From Candidatus Centipeda massiliensis (GTDB taxonomy: Bacteria; Bacillota; Negativicutes; Selenomonadales; Selenomonadaceae), in the NCBI RefSeq assembly GCF_900290285.1, contig NZ_LT985758.1, positions 62,001 to 126,000 of the forward strand: a stretch of 64,000 bases of DNA, given 5' to 3'. The first letter of the stretch is position 1. Each line of letters opens with the position of its first letter. The translations under genes and the position numbers were made by a program. Below are positions 42,836 to 52,714 of this stretch, piece after piece. The notes under the pieces were generated by a model. It ran no database searches. It was not told where the DNA came from and saw only the letters and a program-made list of their open reading frames with translations.

Positions 42836-45271
42836 ATGCAGGTTTCTATCAAATGGCTGAAAGACTATGTGGATATTGACGAGACAGCGGAGGCAATCGC
42901 AGACCGCCTGACGATGGCGGGGGTTCCCGTGGAGCGGATTGTGCGCGCTGACGAAGGGCTTGAGAAGGTCATCACGGCACGCATCGAGAAGATCACGCCG
43001 CACCCGGACTCCGATCATCTGCTTGTCTGTCAGCTGGACATTGGAAAAGAAGAGCGGATTCAGATTGTGACGGGCGCATCCAATGTGCGCGAGGGGCATA
43101 TTGTTCCTGCCGCCATGGTTGGTGCAGTGCTGCCCGACGGCAAGAAGATCTCGAAGGGCAAGCTGCGCGGCATTCCCTCAAACGGCATGATGTGCTCAGC
43201 GGGGGAGCTTGCGATCAATACCGAGGGGCTGCCTGACGAACAGGTGCATGGCATCTACATCCTGCCGGAGGATACGCCCGTCGGGATTCCTGCCGCCGAG
43301 GCACTGGGGCTTGATGATGTCGTGCTTGAGTTCGAGCTGACGGCGAACCGTGCAGACTGCTTCAGCGTCATCGGTATTGCGCGTGAAATCGCGGCACTGA
43401 CAGGAAAGGAGCTGCGTTTTCCGTCAATTGAGGTGGAGGAGACGGCGTCCGAGAGTGCTGCCGAACTCGTTCACATTGGCATCGAGGCGGATGAACTCTG
43501 CCGTCGCTTCTCGGCGCGTGTGCTGCGCGATGTGAAGATTGCGCCGTCGCCCGCATGGATGGTAGAGCGTCTGCATGGTGCGGGCATCCGCGCGATCAAC
43601 AATGTGGTCGATGTGACGAACTTCGTCATGCTCGAACTGGGGCAGCCACTCCATGCGTACGATTATGATATGGTAGCAGGGCACAGCCTCACAGCACGCC
43701 GCGCACGTGCGGGGGAGAACCTTCACACACTGGACGATTCGAGCCGTGTCGCCGTTGGGGATGAGCTTGTCATTGCTGACAGCGAAAAGCCCGCAGGGCT
43801 TGCGGGCATTATGGGCGGGCTTGAGTCCGAGATCACGGAGGGAACCACCTCGGTTATTCTCGAAGCGGCATCCTTCCACGGTCCGACGATCCGCCGCACC
43901 GCACGCCGCATAGGACTGCACTCCGAGTCCTCTGGCAGGTTCGAGCGCGGTGTCGATGAGACGGAGACTGTGCGTGCGGTGACGCGAGCCGCACAGCTGC
44001 TCGCCCAGATGGGCGCGTGCACGGTTGCAAAGGGCGTGGTCGATGTCTATCCGAAGCATCGCGTTCCGACCGTGCTTGAGTTCAGTGCACGCGCTGTCGG
44101 GGAGCGTATTGGCGCGAATATCCCCGGTGACTGGATGGCGTCGGCGCTCCGCTCGCTCGGCTTCATCGTCGAGGAGAAGGGGATTGAGACCTATCACGTT
44201 GCCGTGCCATCGTGGCGCGGAGATGTTGCCCTCATGGAGGATATTACCGAGGAGATCGCACGCCTTTATGGCTACGACAACATCGCTTCGCGTCTGCCGA
44301 TGGGAGCCGTTCAGCAGGGCAGAACGAGCGAGCGGCAGGACTTTGTTGATACGATGCGCGGGGCACTTGCCGCGCTTGGCATGACGGAGGAGCTTTCCTT
44401 CAGCTTTACAAGTGAGAAAACCCTCGATAAACTCGGTGTTCCCGAGGACAGTGCGCTTCGTCAGGCAATTCCCATCATGAACCCGCTCACGGACGAGTAT
44501 CCGCTCATTCGTACGACCCTTCTCACGAGCGTGCTCGAGAACGCTGCACGCAATGTCGCGCGTAAGAACATGGATCTGCGGCTCTTTGATATCGCGCCTG
44601 TGTTCTTCCCAAAGGCACTGCCCGTTACAGAGCTTGCGAACGAGAAACTTATGGCTGCAGGTCTGATTACGGGACGGCGCAGCCCGATTGCGTGGGATAC
44701 GGACAATGCACAGGTCGATTTCTACGACATGAAAGGCATCCTTGAGCGATTCCTATCGGCAATCGGTGTGCAGAAATACACGGTGGAGCGCGGCGAACAC
44801 TTTGCCATGCACCCCGGCAAGACGGCGTTCTTCAAGAAGGGGCGCGACGTGATTGCGATCCTCGGTGAGATTCATCCGACCGTCGCTGCGAACTTCGGCA
44901 TTACGCAGAGCGTCTACGTCTTTGAGATGGAGGTCGATACCCTCCTGCGCTACCGCAAGAAGAAAAATGGGATTACGTCGCTGCCGAAGTATCCGGCATC
45001 GACGCGCGACCTTGCCATCCTTGTAGATGCCGGACTTTCAACGGCGGAGATCGAGCGTGTCATCGCGAAGAAGGGCGGCAAATTTTTCCGAGGGGCGACA
45101 CTCTTTGATGTCTATATGGGCAAGCAGGTCGGGAGCGGGAAGAAGAGCATGGCGTTCCATCTGCACTTCCAGTCCGATGACAAGACCCTGACCGATGAGG
45201 AGGTGGACGCAGCCTTTGCGGACATCCTTGAGGCGGCACAGAGTCAGCTTCATGCACAACTGCGTGCATAA
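42836..45271 (+). CDS. pheT: Phenylalanyl-tRNA synthetase beta subunit
   Basis: Editing and tRNA-binding subunit, 811 residues, full length. Domains: N-terminal B1 and EMAP-like tRNA-binding part (ITPHPDSDHLLVCQLDIG, about 54-71), B3/B4 editing region (AINNVVDVTNFVMLELGQPLHAYD, about 248-271), B5 (about 400-475), catalytic-like core and a C-terminal ferredoxin-fold anticodon-binding domain (SLPKYPASTRDLAILVD onward). AAGGAGGCGG precedes the start, 12 bp after pheS. Confidence 0.97.
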   Translation: MQVSIKWLKDYVDIDETAEAIADRLTMAGVPVERIVRADEGLEKVITARIEKITPHPDSDHLLVCQLDIGKEERIQIVTGASNVREGHIVPAAMVGAVLPDGKKISKGKLRGIPSNGMMCSAGELAINTEGLPDEQVHGIYILPEDTPVGIPAAEALGLDDVVLEFELTANRADCFSVIGIAREIAALTGKELRFPSIEVEETASESAAELVHIGIEADELCRRFSARVLRDVKIAPSPAWMVERLHGAGIRAINNVVDVTNFVMLELGQPLHAYDYDMVAGHSLTARRARAGENLHTLDDSSRVAVGDELVIADSEKPAGLAGIMGGLESEITEGTTSVILEAASFHGPTIRRTARRIGLHSESSGRFERGVDETETVRAVTRAAQLLAQMGACTVAKGVVDVYPKHRVPTVLEFSARAVGERIGANIPGDWMASALRSLGFIVEEKGIETYHVAVPSWRGDVALMEDITEEIARLYGYDNIASRLPMGAVQQGRTSERQDFVDTMRGALAALGMTEELSFSFTSEKTLDKLGVPEDSALRQAIPIMNPLTDEYPLIRTTLLTSVLENAARNVARKNMDLRLFDIAPVFFPKALPVTELANEKLMAAGLITGRRSPIAWDTDNAQVDFYDMKGILERFLSAIGVQKYTVERGEHFAMHPGKTAFFKKGRDVIAILGEIHPTVAANFGITQSVYVFEMEVDTLLRYRKKKNGITSLPKYPASTRDLAILVDAGLSTAEIERVIAKKGGKFFRGATLFDVYMGKQVGSGKKSMAFHLHFQSDDKTLTDEEVDAAFADILEAAQSQLHAQLRA

Positions 45272-45285
45272 AGGCGGTGAGAGCC

Positions 45286-45543
45286 ATGGCAGAGGAGAAG
45301 AAACAGCCCCAGCGGGTCGTCATTGAGATGTTCGGGCAGACCTATCAGCTCAAGACGGATGACCCTGAACGGCTCAAGCGTCTTGCGGCAGAGAGTGACC
45401 GCCGGATCAAGGAGATGTCGAAGAAGGTGCGCAGCTTTGACGTGCAGCGCATTGCCGCGCTCACCGTCCTGCAGATGATGGATGAGTATGAGCAGCTGCA
45501 GCGGGACTATGACGAACTCGTGCAGCTGCTTGAGGAAAAATAA
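45286..45543 (+). CDS. zapA: Cell division protein ZapA
   Basis: Small FtsZ-bundling protein, 85 residues. The ZapA head motif VVIEMFGQTYQLKTDDPERLKRLA is followed by a C-terminal coiled coil (about 35-85). Its place directly behind pheT is conserved in Firmicutes. ATG 45286 (MAEEKKQPQR) is preferred over GTG 45277 given the GGCGGTGAG spacing. Confidence 0.85.
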   Translation: MAEEKKQPQRVVIEMFGQTYQLKTDDPERLKRLAAESDRRIKEMSKKVRSFDVQRIAALTVLQMMDEYEQLQRDYDELVQLLEEK

Positions 45544-45550
45544 TTGCAAT

Positions 45551-45589
45551 AAAATAGCTGTGGTGGGAAAATCCCATCACAGCTATTTT
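45551..45589. terminator. Bidirectional terminator between zapA and tonB
   Basis: AAAATAGCTGTGGTGGGA (45551-45568) pairs with TCCCATCACAGCTATTTT (45572-45589) with one G-U pair; A and T flanks suit both convergent genes. Confidence 0.92.
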
Positions 45590-45598
45590 GTTGCGCTT

Positions 45599-46402
<804 letters not shown>

Positions 46403-46406
46403 AGAT

Positions 46407-46814
46407 CTATCCCTTCTGTTCTGCGGCAATCGAGAGCCGTTTTACCCCCGCTCCTTTGAGCATATCCATCACGGCGACGACCTGACCGTGTGCCGTGCGC
46501 TTGTCTGCCTGCAGGACGACCGCCGCATTCGGGTTCTCCTCCATGTGACGTTTCATGATTGCCGCCGACTCCGTGATGCTCACAGGATTGTTGTCAATCG
46601 TGATATGCCCCTGCTCGTCGATCGTCATAATGATCGGGAGCTGTGCCGGAGCAGTCGCACTCTGCGCCTGCGGAAGCTGAACGGCGAGCGCCTTCTGCGC
46701 GACCGTCTGCAGACTGTTCATCATGAAGAAAACAAGCAGGAAGAAGATGATGTCGATCATCGGGATAATCATGAACTCCGGCTTTTTCTTCATGCGGTGA
46801 TTGCTAAAATTCAT
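46407..46814 (-). CDS. exbD: Biopolymer transport protein ExbD
   Basis: Proton-channel subunit of the TonB motor, 135 residues. One membrane helix carries the essential aspartate in IIPMIDIIFFLLVFFMM (Asp about 21), followed by the periplasmic ExbD/TolR domain ending GAGVKRLSIAAEQKG. ATG 46814 overlaps the exbB stop (TAATG). The longer frame from 46859 lies in exbB. Confidence 0.92.
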   Translation of the reverse strand: MNFSNHRMKKKPEFMIIPMIDIIFFLLVFFMMNSLQTVAQKALAVQLPQAQSATAPAQLPIIMTIDEQGHITIDNNPVSITESAAIMKRHMEENPNAAVVLQADKRTAHGQVVAVMDMLKGAGVKRLSIAAEQKG

Positions 46815-47434
46815 TACGCATCCCAGCTTTCTTTCTTTGCCGTGACAATCGTCGCGCACAGACGCTCCGTATCCGTCACAATCGTGTCGAGCTGATGGCT
46901 AAAGTAGGTGTAGACGCAGAACGCGATGATCGCAACACAGAGTCCCGATGCCGTTGCGACGAGCGCCTCGCCGACACCGCCCGTGATCGCGGCTGCGCCG
47001 CCGCCTGCGTCGAGCACGCTGAACGTCTGGATCATGCCCGTGACCGTGCCCAAGAGACCGAGCAGTGGGGCAATCGTGACAATCGCGCTCAGATAGTCGA
47101 GATAGCGGCGGAAATTGATCGACTCCATCGACATGCGGTCAGAGAACGAGCCCTTCATCGAGGTCTCCGTGGATGCGTTCTCCATACCGCTCTCGATGAT
47201 ACGGGCAATCGCGGAGGGGAACTCCTTGCAGAGTTTGCTGACCGTGTCGAAGTCCTTCTGCATGGCGGCGTGGTAGACCCCGTGGAAGAACACGCGTGAT
47301 CCCTTGCGGTTGATGCGGTAGTAGTAGAATCGCTCCACCGCAATCGCAAGTGTGATGAGTGAGAGAATCAGAAGGGGATACATGACGAATCCACCGCTGT
47401 GAAAGAGGTGAACTGCACTTTCAAAACCTGACAT
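46814..47434 (-). CDS. exbB: MotA/TolQ/ExbB proton channel protein
   Basis: Inner-membrane scaffold of the TonB motor, 206 residues with three membrane helices (about 13-35, 110-135, 150-178). The family core is LDYLSAIVTIAPLLGLLGTVTGMIQTFSVLD, then GVGEALVATASGLCVAIIAFCVYTYF. It begins 22 bp downstream of the receptor gene and is the second gene of the operon. Confidence 0.92.
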   Translation of the reverse strand: MSGFESAVHLFHSGGFVMYPLLILSLITLAIAVERFYYYRINRKGSRVFFHGVYHAAMQKDFDTVSKLCKEFPSAIARIIESGMENASTETSMKGSFSDRMSMESINFRRYLDYLSAIVTIAPLLGLLGTVTGMIQTFSVLDAGGGAAAITGGVGEALVATASGLCVAIIAFCVYTYFSHQLDTIVTDTERLCATIVTAKKESWDA

Positions 47435-47456
47435 AAGCTAAGCTCCTTTGTATAGA

Positions 47457-49898
47457 TTAGAACATCATGCGCATACCGAGACGGTAGATGCGCCCGCCCA
47501 TACCGAGGTATGGGTCATATTGGTTGAACAGATTCGTGATGCCGGCGTAGAACGTGAGGAAGTGGTGGTAGTCCTTTTCGACCATGAGATTCCATAGACC
47601 GTAGTTCTTCTCGCGGGCAAGCTTTTCACGGGTGAAGTCATGCTGAATACCGCCTTTTACATGGGTATTGGCATCTGTTTCGTTGGGGAACAAATGATAG
47701 ACTTCACCTGTTTCGGGGTTCGTGAACGTGTAATGAGGTGTCTCCGTAATTGTGTTTCCGTTTGCATCCATCAGTCGACCTGTGATAATGCGGTCGCGGA
47801 TATCAAGATAGTTCCGCGTATAGTCGCCCCAGAATGTGGCACGCCAGCCGTTCTTCGGGTCGCTGTAGGTCATTGTGAGATTCAGCATGTGGCGACCGCG
47901 TCCCTCCAGACGCTTGCCTGACTGACGGTCATAAGCGTCAAGGTAGGTATAGCCCGCCTTGATGCTGAAATCGCGTGCAACCTGATGCGTAACCTCCGCC
48001 TCGATGCCCTGCGTACGCGCCTTGGAGATGTTCCGGTAGGTATAGACATCATCCGTAGCAGGCACATTGGACACCATAGATGTTTCATCAAGAATATTGT
48101 CCTCAATATACTGCCAGTTGGGCGCAGACTCTATCATGGATACAAGCGTATCATAGTCATAATATCCGTAGACACTCGGATAGCGTACCTGAGGATCATA
48201 GTAGGTGCGGCCATAAAGGTTTTTGCTCTGCTTCTCTCCGTTATACATGATCTGCATATAGTCTTTGTAGTCATTGCGGAAGAGGGTGAGCTTTGCACTG
48301 GTCTTCTTGTCGAAATCCTTTTCGACAGAGATGTCCATATTGAGTGCCTTCTCGGGCTTCAGCTCGGGATTGCCCTCGAACAGCCAGCCATTGCGAATCG
48401 GCGGCTTGGGATTCAGCGACGGTTCGTACATTTCCCAATCGTGATAAAGCTCGGCAATGCCGCCCGTCGCGAAGCTTGTGCCAATGTTCGTTTTGATGCG
48501 GACGTTGTTCTGTGCCTTATACGTTGCGCCAATGGAAGGGGAAACATTCACGCCGAAGTGGCTGTGGTTCGTGTAGCGCAGGGCTGGGATCACGAGCAGC
48601 TTCTTACCGACCTGCCAGTCGTCCATGATGTAGGCACTGTAGTAGTTCAGTGAAGCATCATAGATATTTCCGGTGTAGGAGCGCTTATTCGGATTAGACG
48701 GATCATCCGGGTTGGGGAAACTATAGTATCTCGTTTCCTGACGCGCCGTCTGTCTCGGAACACTGATTCGTGTTCCCTCACCGTATTCATCGTGATAGTC
48801 CGCACCGACGGTGACATAGTGTTTGTCATGCGCCATCACACCGACGGATGCCTCGAAAACGTTATCAATGCGATCAAAAAAATCGAAATAGAAATGATGA
48901 TAGGGGATTCCTCTGCCAAAAACACGATAAGTTACATCGGAATTATGTTCCGTTTGGTAGAGGCGCACGCGATAGTCCGCCCGGTTCGTCTGCTTCTTCC
49001 AGTCAATGCTGAAATTATTGCGCCACGCATCTTCCAGCGCCGCCATATCTATGACCCTGCCTCGCGTAAATCTGCCAAGCGTTGTATCTTTCTGCAAGTC
49101 CTCCGTCTGACGATCCGCCGAGAGGGTGAGTGTCTCATCCTTGCCGATGTTAAACTCGATGCGTGCGCTCATTGGATTGCGGTCGCCGTAGTACTGCATG
49201 GATGTGCCGTCATTGTCGTAGAGGAAGGGTGCAGTCTTGCTCCAGCCGTAGGAGAAGTCCATATAGGTGCCATTCCCAAGGTCACCCGTGGAGTAGCCAA
49301 TGCTGTGGTTGTACTGGCTGCCCTTCACGTCGATCCATGAGCCTTCGGTCGTCAGACGGACGCCCTGTCGATGTGAGACCTTCGTGATGATGTTGATGAC
49401 GCCGCCGATGGCATCCGCACCATAGCGAACGGTACCCGAGCCGCGAATGATCTCGATGTGGTCGATGTCGTCGAGTCCGATGCGATTCACCTCGTCCGTT
49501 GCACCGTAGTACTTGCTGAGACCTCCCGCGAGTCTGCGTCCGTCGACGAGGATGAGCGTGTGGCGCGGCTCGGCACCGCGGATGCCGACCGTCTTGCGCC
49601 CCATGTTGTCCGTGCCCATCTGGATGTCCTGCTCCGCCGCAAGTGCGTCCGAGAGTGTGCGTGCCCCCTTGCGGTCAAGATCCGCGCGGGAGATGATCGT
49701 CTTTGTTTCGGGAGCTTCCTTGAGCATCTCTTTATCGAAGTCCACCTCCACGTGGATGTCTTCGGTTGAGACTTTTGACTTACCCCCCCCCCCCGAAACG
49801 TCCTCTGCTGCATACCCATGCTGTGCTCCCAGGCAGGCAAGTACAGCGGCAGTCAGCAGTGCATATCGTCCATGACGCAATTTTCCTTTGAAAGACAT
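47457..49898 (-). CDS. TonB-dependent outer-membrane receptor with a poly-G tract
   Basis: Ligand-gated outer-membrane transporter, 813 residues from ATG 49898 (MSFKGKLRHG). A signal peptide (about 1-31, ending HGYA) is followed by a stretch VSGGGGKSK encoded by 12 consecutive G. Then comes the plug domain with TIISRADLDRKGARTLSDALA, IRGAEPRHTLILVDGRRLAGG and EIIRGSGTVRYGADAIGGVINIITK, and a 22-strand barrel ending in MMF. It resembles siderophore or heme receptors of the CirA/FepA group, but the ligand is unknown. A Fur-box promoter lies at 50112-50152, with TIR element copy 3 in the leader. First gene of the operon with exbBD-tonB. The frame extends to ATG 49919 but without a ribosome-binding site. 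Confidence 0.9.
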   Translation of the reverse strand: MSFKGKLRHGRYALLTAAVLACLGAQHGYAAEDVSGGGGKSKVSTEDIHVEVDFDKEMLKEAPETKTIISRADLDRKGARTLSDALAAEQDIQMGTDNMGRKTVGIRGAEPRHTLILVDGRRLAGGLSKYYGATDEVNRIGLDDIDHIEIIRGSGTVRYGADAIGGVINIITKVSHRQGVRLTTEGSWIDVKGSQYNHSIGYSTGDLGNGTYMDFSYGWSKTAPFLYDNDGTSMQYYGDRNPMSARIEFNIGKDETLTLSADRQTEDLQKDTTLGRFTRGRVIDMAALEDAWRNNFSIDWKKQTNRADYRVRLYQTEHNSDVTYRVFGRGIPYHHFYFDFFDRIDNVFEASVGVMAHDKHYVTVGADYHDEYGEGTRISVPRQTARQETRYYSFPNPDDPSNPNKRSYTGNIYDASLNYYSAYIMDDWQVGKKLLVIPALRYTNHSHFGVNVSPSIGATYKAQNNVRIKTNIGTSFATGGIAELYHDWEMYEPSLNPKPPIRNGWLFEGNPELKPEKALNMDISVEKDFDKKTSAKLTLFRNDYKDYMQIMYNGEKQSKNLYGRTYYDPQVRYPSVYGYYDYDTLVSMIESAPNWQYIEDNILDETSMVSNVPATDDVYTYRNISKARTQGIEAEVTHQVARDFSIKAGYTYLDAYDRQSGKRLEGRGRHMLNLTMTYSDPKNGWRATFWGDYTRNYLDIRDRIITGRLMDANGNTITETPHYTFTNPETGEVYHLFPNETDANTHVKGGIQHDFTREKLAREKNYGLWNLMVEKDYHHFLTFYAGITNLFNQYDPYLGMGGRIYRLGMRMMF
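49783..49794 (-). repeat. Homopolymer G12 tract in the receptor gene
   Basis: Twelve consecutive C on the plus strand (G on the coding strand) at codons about 35-39, immediately after the signal peptide. In the present length the gene is in frame (Ser-Gly4-Lys). Gain or loss of one base would shift the frame. Tracts of this length are prone to slipped-strand change, and also to sequencing error. Confidence 0.85.
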
Positions 49899-49926
49899 TA
49901 CACTAATACATCCTTTCATACATAGT

Positions 49927-50089
49927 GGGGATCACGGATAAATTCAGCCCTGCCATCTTGCCGCATCTTTTTGCCCGTACTTCGTCGGCAAACCTCCACA
50001 TAGCCCTTGGTATGCGTCCGGTTTTCCTTCTTATTCGGACGAAACAATCTACGCAAAATTGACGGGCTTCACTTGATCAACAATTTCCT
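49927..50089 (+). repeat. Dispersed TIR element, copy 3
   Basis: Interior matches copies 1 and 2 (GCCATCTTGCCGCATC, CCTCCACATAGC, TATGCGTCCGGTTTTC, CGGACGAAACAATCTACGC, TTGACGGGCTTCA). The ends have drifted: GGGGATCACGGATAA (49927-49941) and TTGATCAACAATTTCCTA at the right. The internal hairpin is weakened (CATAGCCCTTGGTATG). It lies in the untranslated leader of the receptor gene, antisense to it. Confidence 0.75.
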
Positions 50090-50111
50090 AAGCAATCCGC
50101 AATAGAAAAAT

Positions 50112-50152
50112 GAAGCCGATTATCATTATAAAAGGATGCAGGAAGTTGTCAA
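50112..50152 (-). promoter_or_regulatory. Fur-box promoter of the receptor-exbBD-tonB operon
   Basis: On the minus strand TTGACA (50152-50147) and TATAAT (50130-50125) with a 16-bp spacer, both perfect. TATAATGATAATCGGCTTC (50130-50112) matches 14 of 19 positions of the Fur box, with 12 consecutive matches, and overlaps the -10. Iron-responsive repression is inferred. The start codon lies about 220 bp downstream, beyond TIR element copy 3. Confidence 0.75.
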
Positions 50153-50178
50153 TAGGAAAATAATACTCTCTTGCAATT

Positions 50179-50224
50179 ATTGTCATAACAGTGTTTTGAC
50201 AATGCGTACTTTTTTTATTATACT
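50179..50224 (+). promoter_or_regulatory. Promoter of the yacL-isp-fabK operon
   Basis: TTGACA (50196-50201) and TATACT (50219-50224), spacer 17. ATTGTCA (50179-50185) and TGACAAT (50197-50203) form an inverted repeat over the -35. It is divergent from the Fur-box promoter 45 bp away. Confidence 0.65.
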
Positions 50225-50290
50225 AAAAGAGTTGAAAAGGACGGCAGACTGAGGCTTTTCAACCTACCCCGTAAGAAGGGAGGTGAATAT

Positions 50291-51439
50291 TTGTTACTCG
50301 ATCGTGTATTGCGTTTTTTTATTGTGCTCATCACGGCGATTGTGGGCGGAACTCTCTTTGAATTTATGATTCCGACGGTGAGCGGCTATTTCTCTGCACC
50401 GTTTTGGCATGTCGAACTCGGTGTGCTCGGACTCTCACCGGCAGGACTTCTGTGCATTCTATTCGGAACGATTCTCGGCGGTGTGATTGGCTATCCGCTC
50501 GCGCCGTTCTTCACGGGACGGCTCAGGCGTTTCTCCGTATGGGTGGAGGGGCAGCTGGGCAAGATGCCGACGCGGGATGTGATCGCAGGGGCAATCGGAC
50601 TTTTTATTGGACTCATCATTGCGCGTCTTCTCGGTGACGCGTTTTCTATGATACCGATTGTCGGCGACTACATTCCCATTGTGTTCAGCATTGTACTCGG
50701 CTATCTCGGTGCTCATATTATGGTACGAAAGCAGGAGGAACTTGCGGCGGTCTTTGACTTTATCCCGCGATTCCTGCGCGATATGTCGCGCATCCGCGAG
50801 GGGCGTGTTCCCGCGCAGACAACAGGGCAGCCGGTGCAGACGGAGCGTCAGTACAAGCTGCTCGATACGAGTGTCATCATTGACGGACGCATCGCAGATA
50901 TCTGCGAAACGGGCTTCCTTGAGGGGACGCTACTCATTCCGGTGTTCGTTCTTGAGGAGCTGCAGCACATCGCTGATTCTCCGGACTCGCTGAAGCGCGT
51001 GCGCGGACGCCGCGGACTCGATATCCTGCAAAAGATCCGCAAGGAGTCGCGCATGAAGGTGGAGGTCACGGAGGCGGATTTCGAGGATATTTCTGAGGTG
51101 GACTCCAAACTCTTGCAGCTGGCGCAGGAGGTCGGCGGCAAGATCATTACGAATGATTTCAACCTGAACAAGGTGGCACAGCTGCGCGGCGTTCCCGTGC
51201 TGAACATCAACGCACTCTCAAATGCGGTGAAGCCGGTCGCTATTCCAGGCGATCTCATGACGGTGCAGATTGTACGCCCGGGCAAGGAGCACGGGCAGGG
51301 GCTTGCCTATCTCGATGATGGAACGATGATTGTTGTGGATGGCGGATTTCACTGTATGAATGAAGTTGTATCCGTAGAGGTGACATCGGCGCTTCAGACG
51401 GCGGCGGGTCGCATGATTTTTGCGAAGCTGACACGGTGA
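50291..51439 (+). CDS. YacL-type membrane PIN/TRAM-domain protein
   Basis: A 382-residue membrane protein. Four N-terminal hydrophobic segments (about 5-145) are followed by a PIN nuclease domain (about 195-320: LLDTSVIIDGRIADICE with the first acidic residues, VLEELQHIADSPDSLKRVRGRRGLDIL, and IITNDFNLNKVAQLRGVPVLNINAL), then a TRAM-like RNA-binding C-terminus (about 325-380). The function of the Bacillus homologue is poorly defined. Start is TTG 50291 after GGGAGGTGAAT. It precedes ispD, the usual order. Confidence 0.85.
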   Translation: MLLDRVLRFFIVLITAIVGGTLFEFMIPTVSGYFSAPFWHVELGVLGLSPAGLLCILFGTILGGVIGYPLAPFFTGRLRRFSVWVEGQLGKMPTRDVIAGAIGLFIGLIIARLLGDAFSMIPIVGDYIPIVFSIVLGYLGAHIMVRKQEELAAVFDFIPRFLRDMSRIREGRVPAQTTGQPVQTERQYKLLDTSVIIDGRIADICETGFLEGTLLIPVFVLEELQHIADSPDSLKRVRGRRGLDILQKIRKESRMKVEVTEADFEDISEVDSKLLQLAQEVGGKIITNDFNLNKVAQLRGVPVLNINALSNAVKPVAIPGDLMTVQIVRPGKEHGQGLAYLDDGTMIVVDGGFHCMNEVVSVEVTSALQTAAGRMIFAKLTR

Positions 51440-51459
51440 ATCGGATGGAGGATCGGTAC

Positions 51460-52230
51460 ATGGTAAGTGTGGTTTTTCCGGCGGCAGGACAGGCGCATCG
51501 GATGAATGCGGGGCTGAACAAGGTCTTTTTGACGCTTGCTGGCAAGCCTATGCTCCTGCGGACGCTGCTCACGTTTTCCAAGGTGTCCGAGGTTGGTGAG
51601 CTGATCGTTGCCGTCGGTGCGGATGAGGTGGATGCGGTGCGGGGGCTGCTCAGCCGCGTCAAGGGGCTTGCCCCTTGGAAGGTGGTTGAGGGCGGCACGG
51701 AGCGTCAGTACTCCATCCGCAACGGGCTTTCCCTCGTCTCGGAGGAGGCGGATATTGTGCTTGTGCATGATGCAGCACGCCCACTGATCCGCCGCGAGAC
51801 AATCGAGGAACTGATCCGTGTCGTGCGTGTGGAGGGAGCGGCAATTATCGCCGTGCCGGAGAAGAATACGATCAAGATTGCCTCGGAGGACGGTATTGTC
51901 GTCTCGACACCGCCGCGCAGTACGCTCTGGCAGGTGCAGACACCGCAGGGCTTTCGCAAAGAGATTTTGCTTGAGGCGAATCGTCGTGCGGATGAGGACG
52001 GCTTTCTCGGGACGGATGACGCGAGCCTTGTGGAGCGCCTCGGCATTCCCGTGCACATCGTCAAGGGTGAGTACAGTAATATTAAGGTGACAACGCCCGA
52101 GGATATGGTGGTTGCGGAGGCAATTTTGCGCAACGACATGGGGGCGGGCGAACTGATGAAGACCGCCGTACATGAGGCAAAGCGACTCCTCGGCGGCGTT
52201 GTGCGGCGACGGAAGGGAGAGGGCGAATGA
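51460..52230 (+). CDS. ispD: 2-C-methyl-D-erythritol 4-phosphate cytidylyltransferase IspD
   Basis: Third step of the MEP isoprenoid pathway, 256 residues. The nucleotide loop [26 protein letters not shown] is recognisable though the usual G-x-G-x-R is altered to [61 protein letters not shown] and [14 protein letters not shown] are intact. GGAGG is 8 bp from ATG 51460; ATG 51445 and GTG 51436 are less likely. It overlaps ispF by 4 bp. Confidence 0.92.
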   Translation: MVSVVFPAAGQAHRMNAGLNKVFLTLAGKPMLLRTLLTFSKVSEVGELIVAVGADEVDAVRGLLSRVKGLAPWKVVEGGTERQYSIRNGLSLVSEEADIVLVHDAARPLIRRETIEELIRVVRVEGAAIIAVPEKNTIKIASEDGIVVSTPPRSTLWQVQTPQGFRKEILLEANRRADEDGFLGTDDASLVERLGIPVHIVKGEYSNIKVTTPEDMVVAEAILRNDMGAGELMKTAVHEAKRLLGGVVRRRKGEGE

Positions 52231-52703
52231 CGCGGTTCGGTATGGGCTATGATGTGCACCGACTGGTCGAGGGGCGAAAGCTCATTCTCGGCGGTGTGGA
52301 TGTGCCGTATGAAAAGGGGCTGCTCGGACACTCAGATGCCGATGTGCTGCTCCATGCGGTTTCGGATGCTCTGCTTGGAGCGGCGGCACTCGGGGATATC
52401 GGGACGCATTTTCCCGATACAGATGAGCGCTTTCGTGGCGCAGACAGCGGAAAGCTCCTCGCCGAGGTCGTGCGTCTTGTGCGTGCGGAGGGCTATGCCA
52501 TCGGCAATGTGGATGCGTGTGTCGTAGCACAGGCGCCAAAGCTGCTGCCGTACATTCAAGAGATGCGTGAGAATATCGCGCGGATGATTGGCGTGGCGGT
52601 CAGCGATGTCAATGTCAAGGCGACGACGGAGGAGCGCCTTGGCTTTACGGGCAGCGGAGAAGGGATGTCTGCCTATGCCGTTGCTGGCATAGAGCGTATA
52701 TAG
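52227..52703 (+). CDS. ispF: 2-C-methyl-D-erythritol 2,4-cyclodiphosphate synthase IspF
   Basis: Fifth step of the MEP pathway, 158 residues. [23 protein letters not shown] with the zinc-binding [31 protein letters not shown] with [18 protein letters not shown] and the C-terminal [22 protein letters not shown] are all intact. Overlaps ispD (ATGA). Confidence 0.96.
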   Translation: MTRFGMGYDVHRLVEGRKLILGGVDVPYEKGLLGHSDADVLLHAVSDALLGAAALGDIGTHFPDTDERFRGADSGKLLAEVVRLVRAEGYAIGNVDACVVAQAPKLLPYIQEMRENIARMIGVAVSDVNVKATTEERLGFTGSGEGMSAYAVAGIERI

Positions 52704-52714
52704 GAGGTAGTAAC

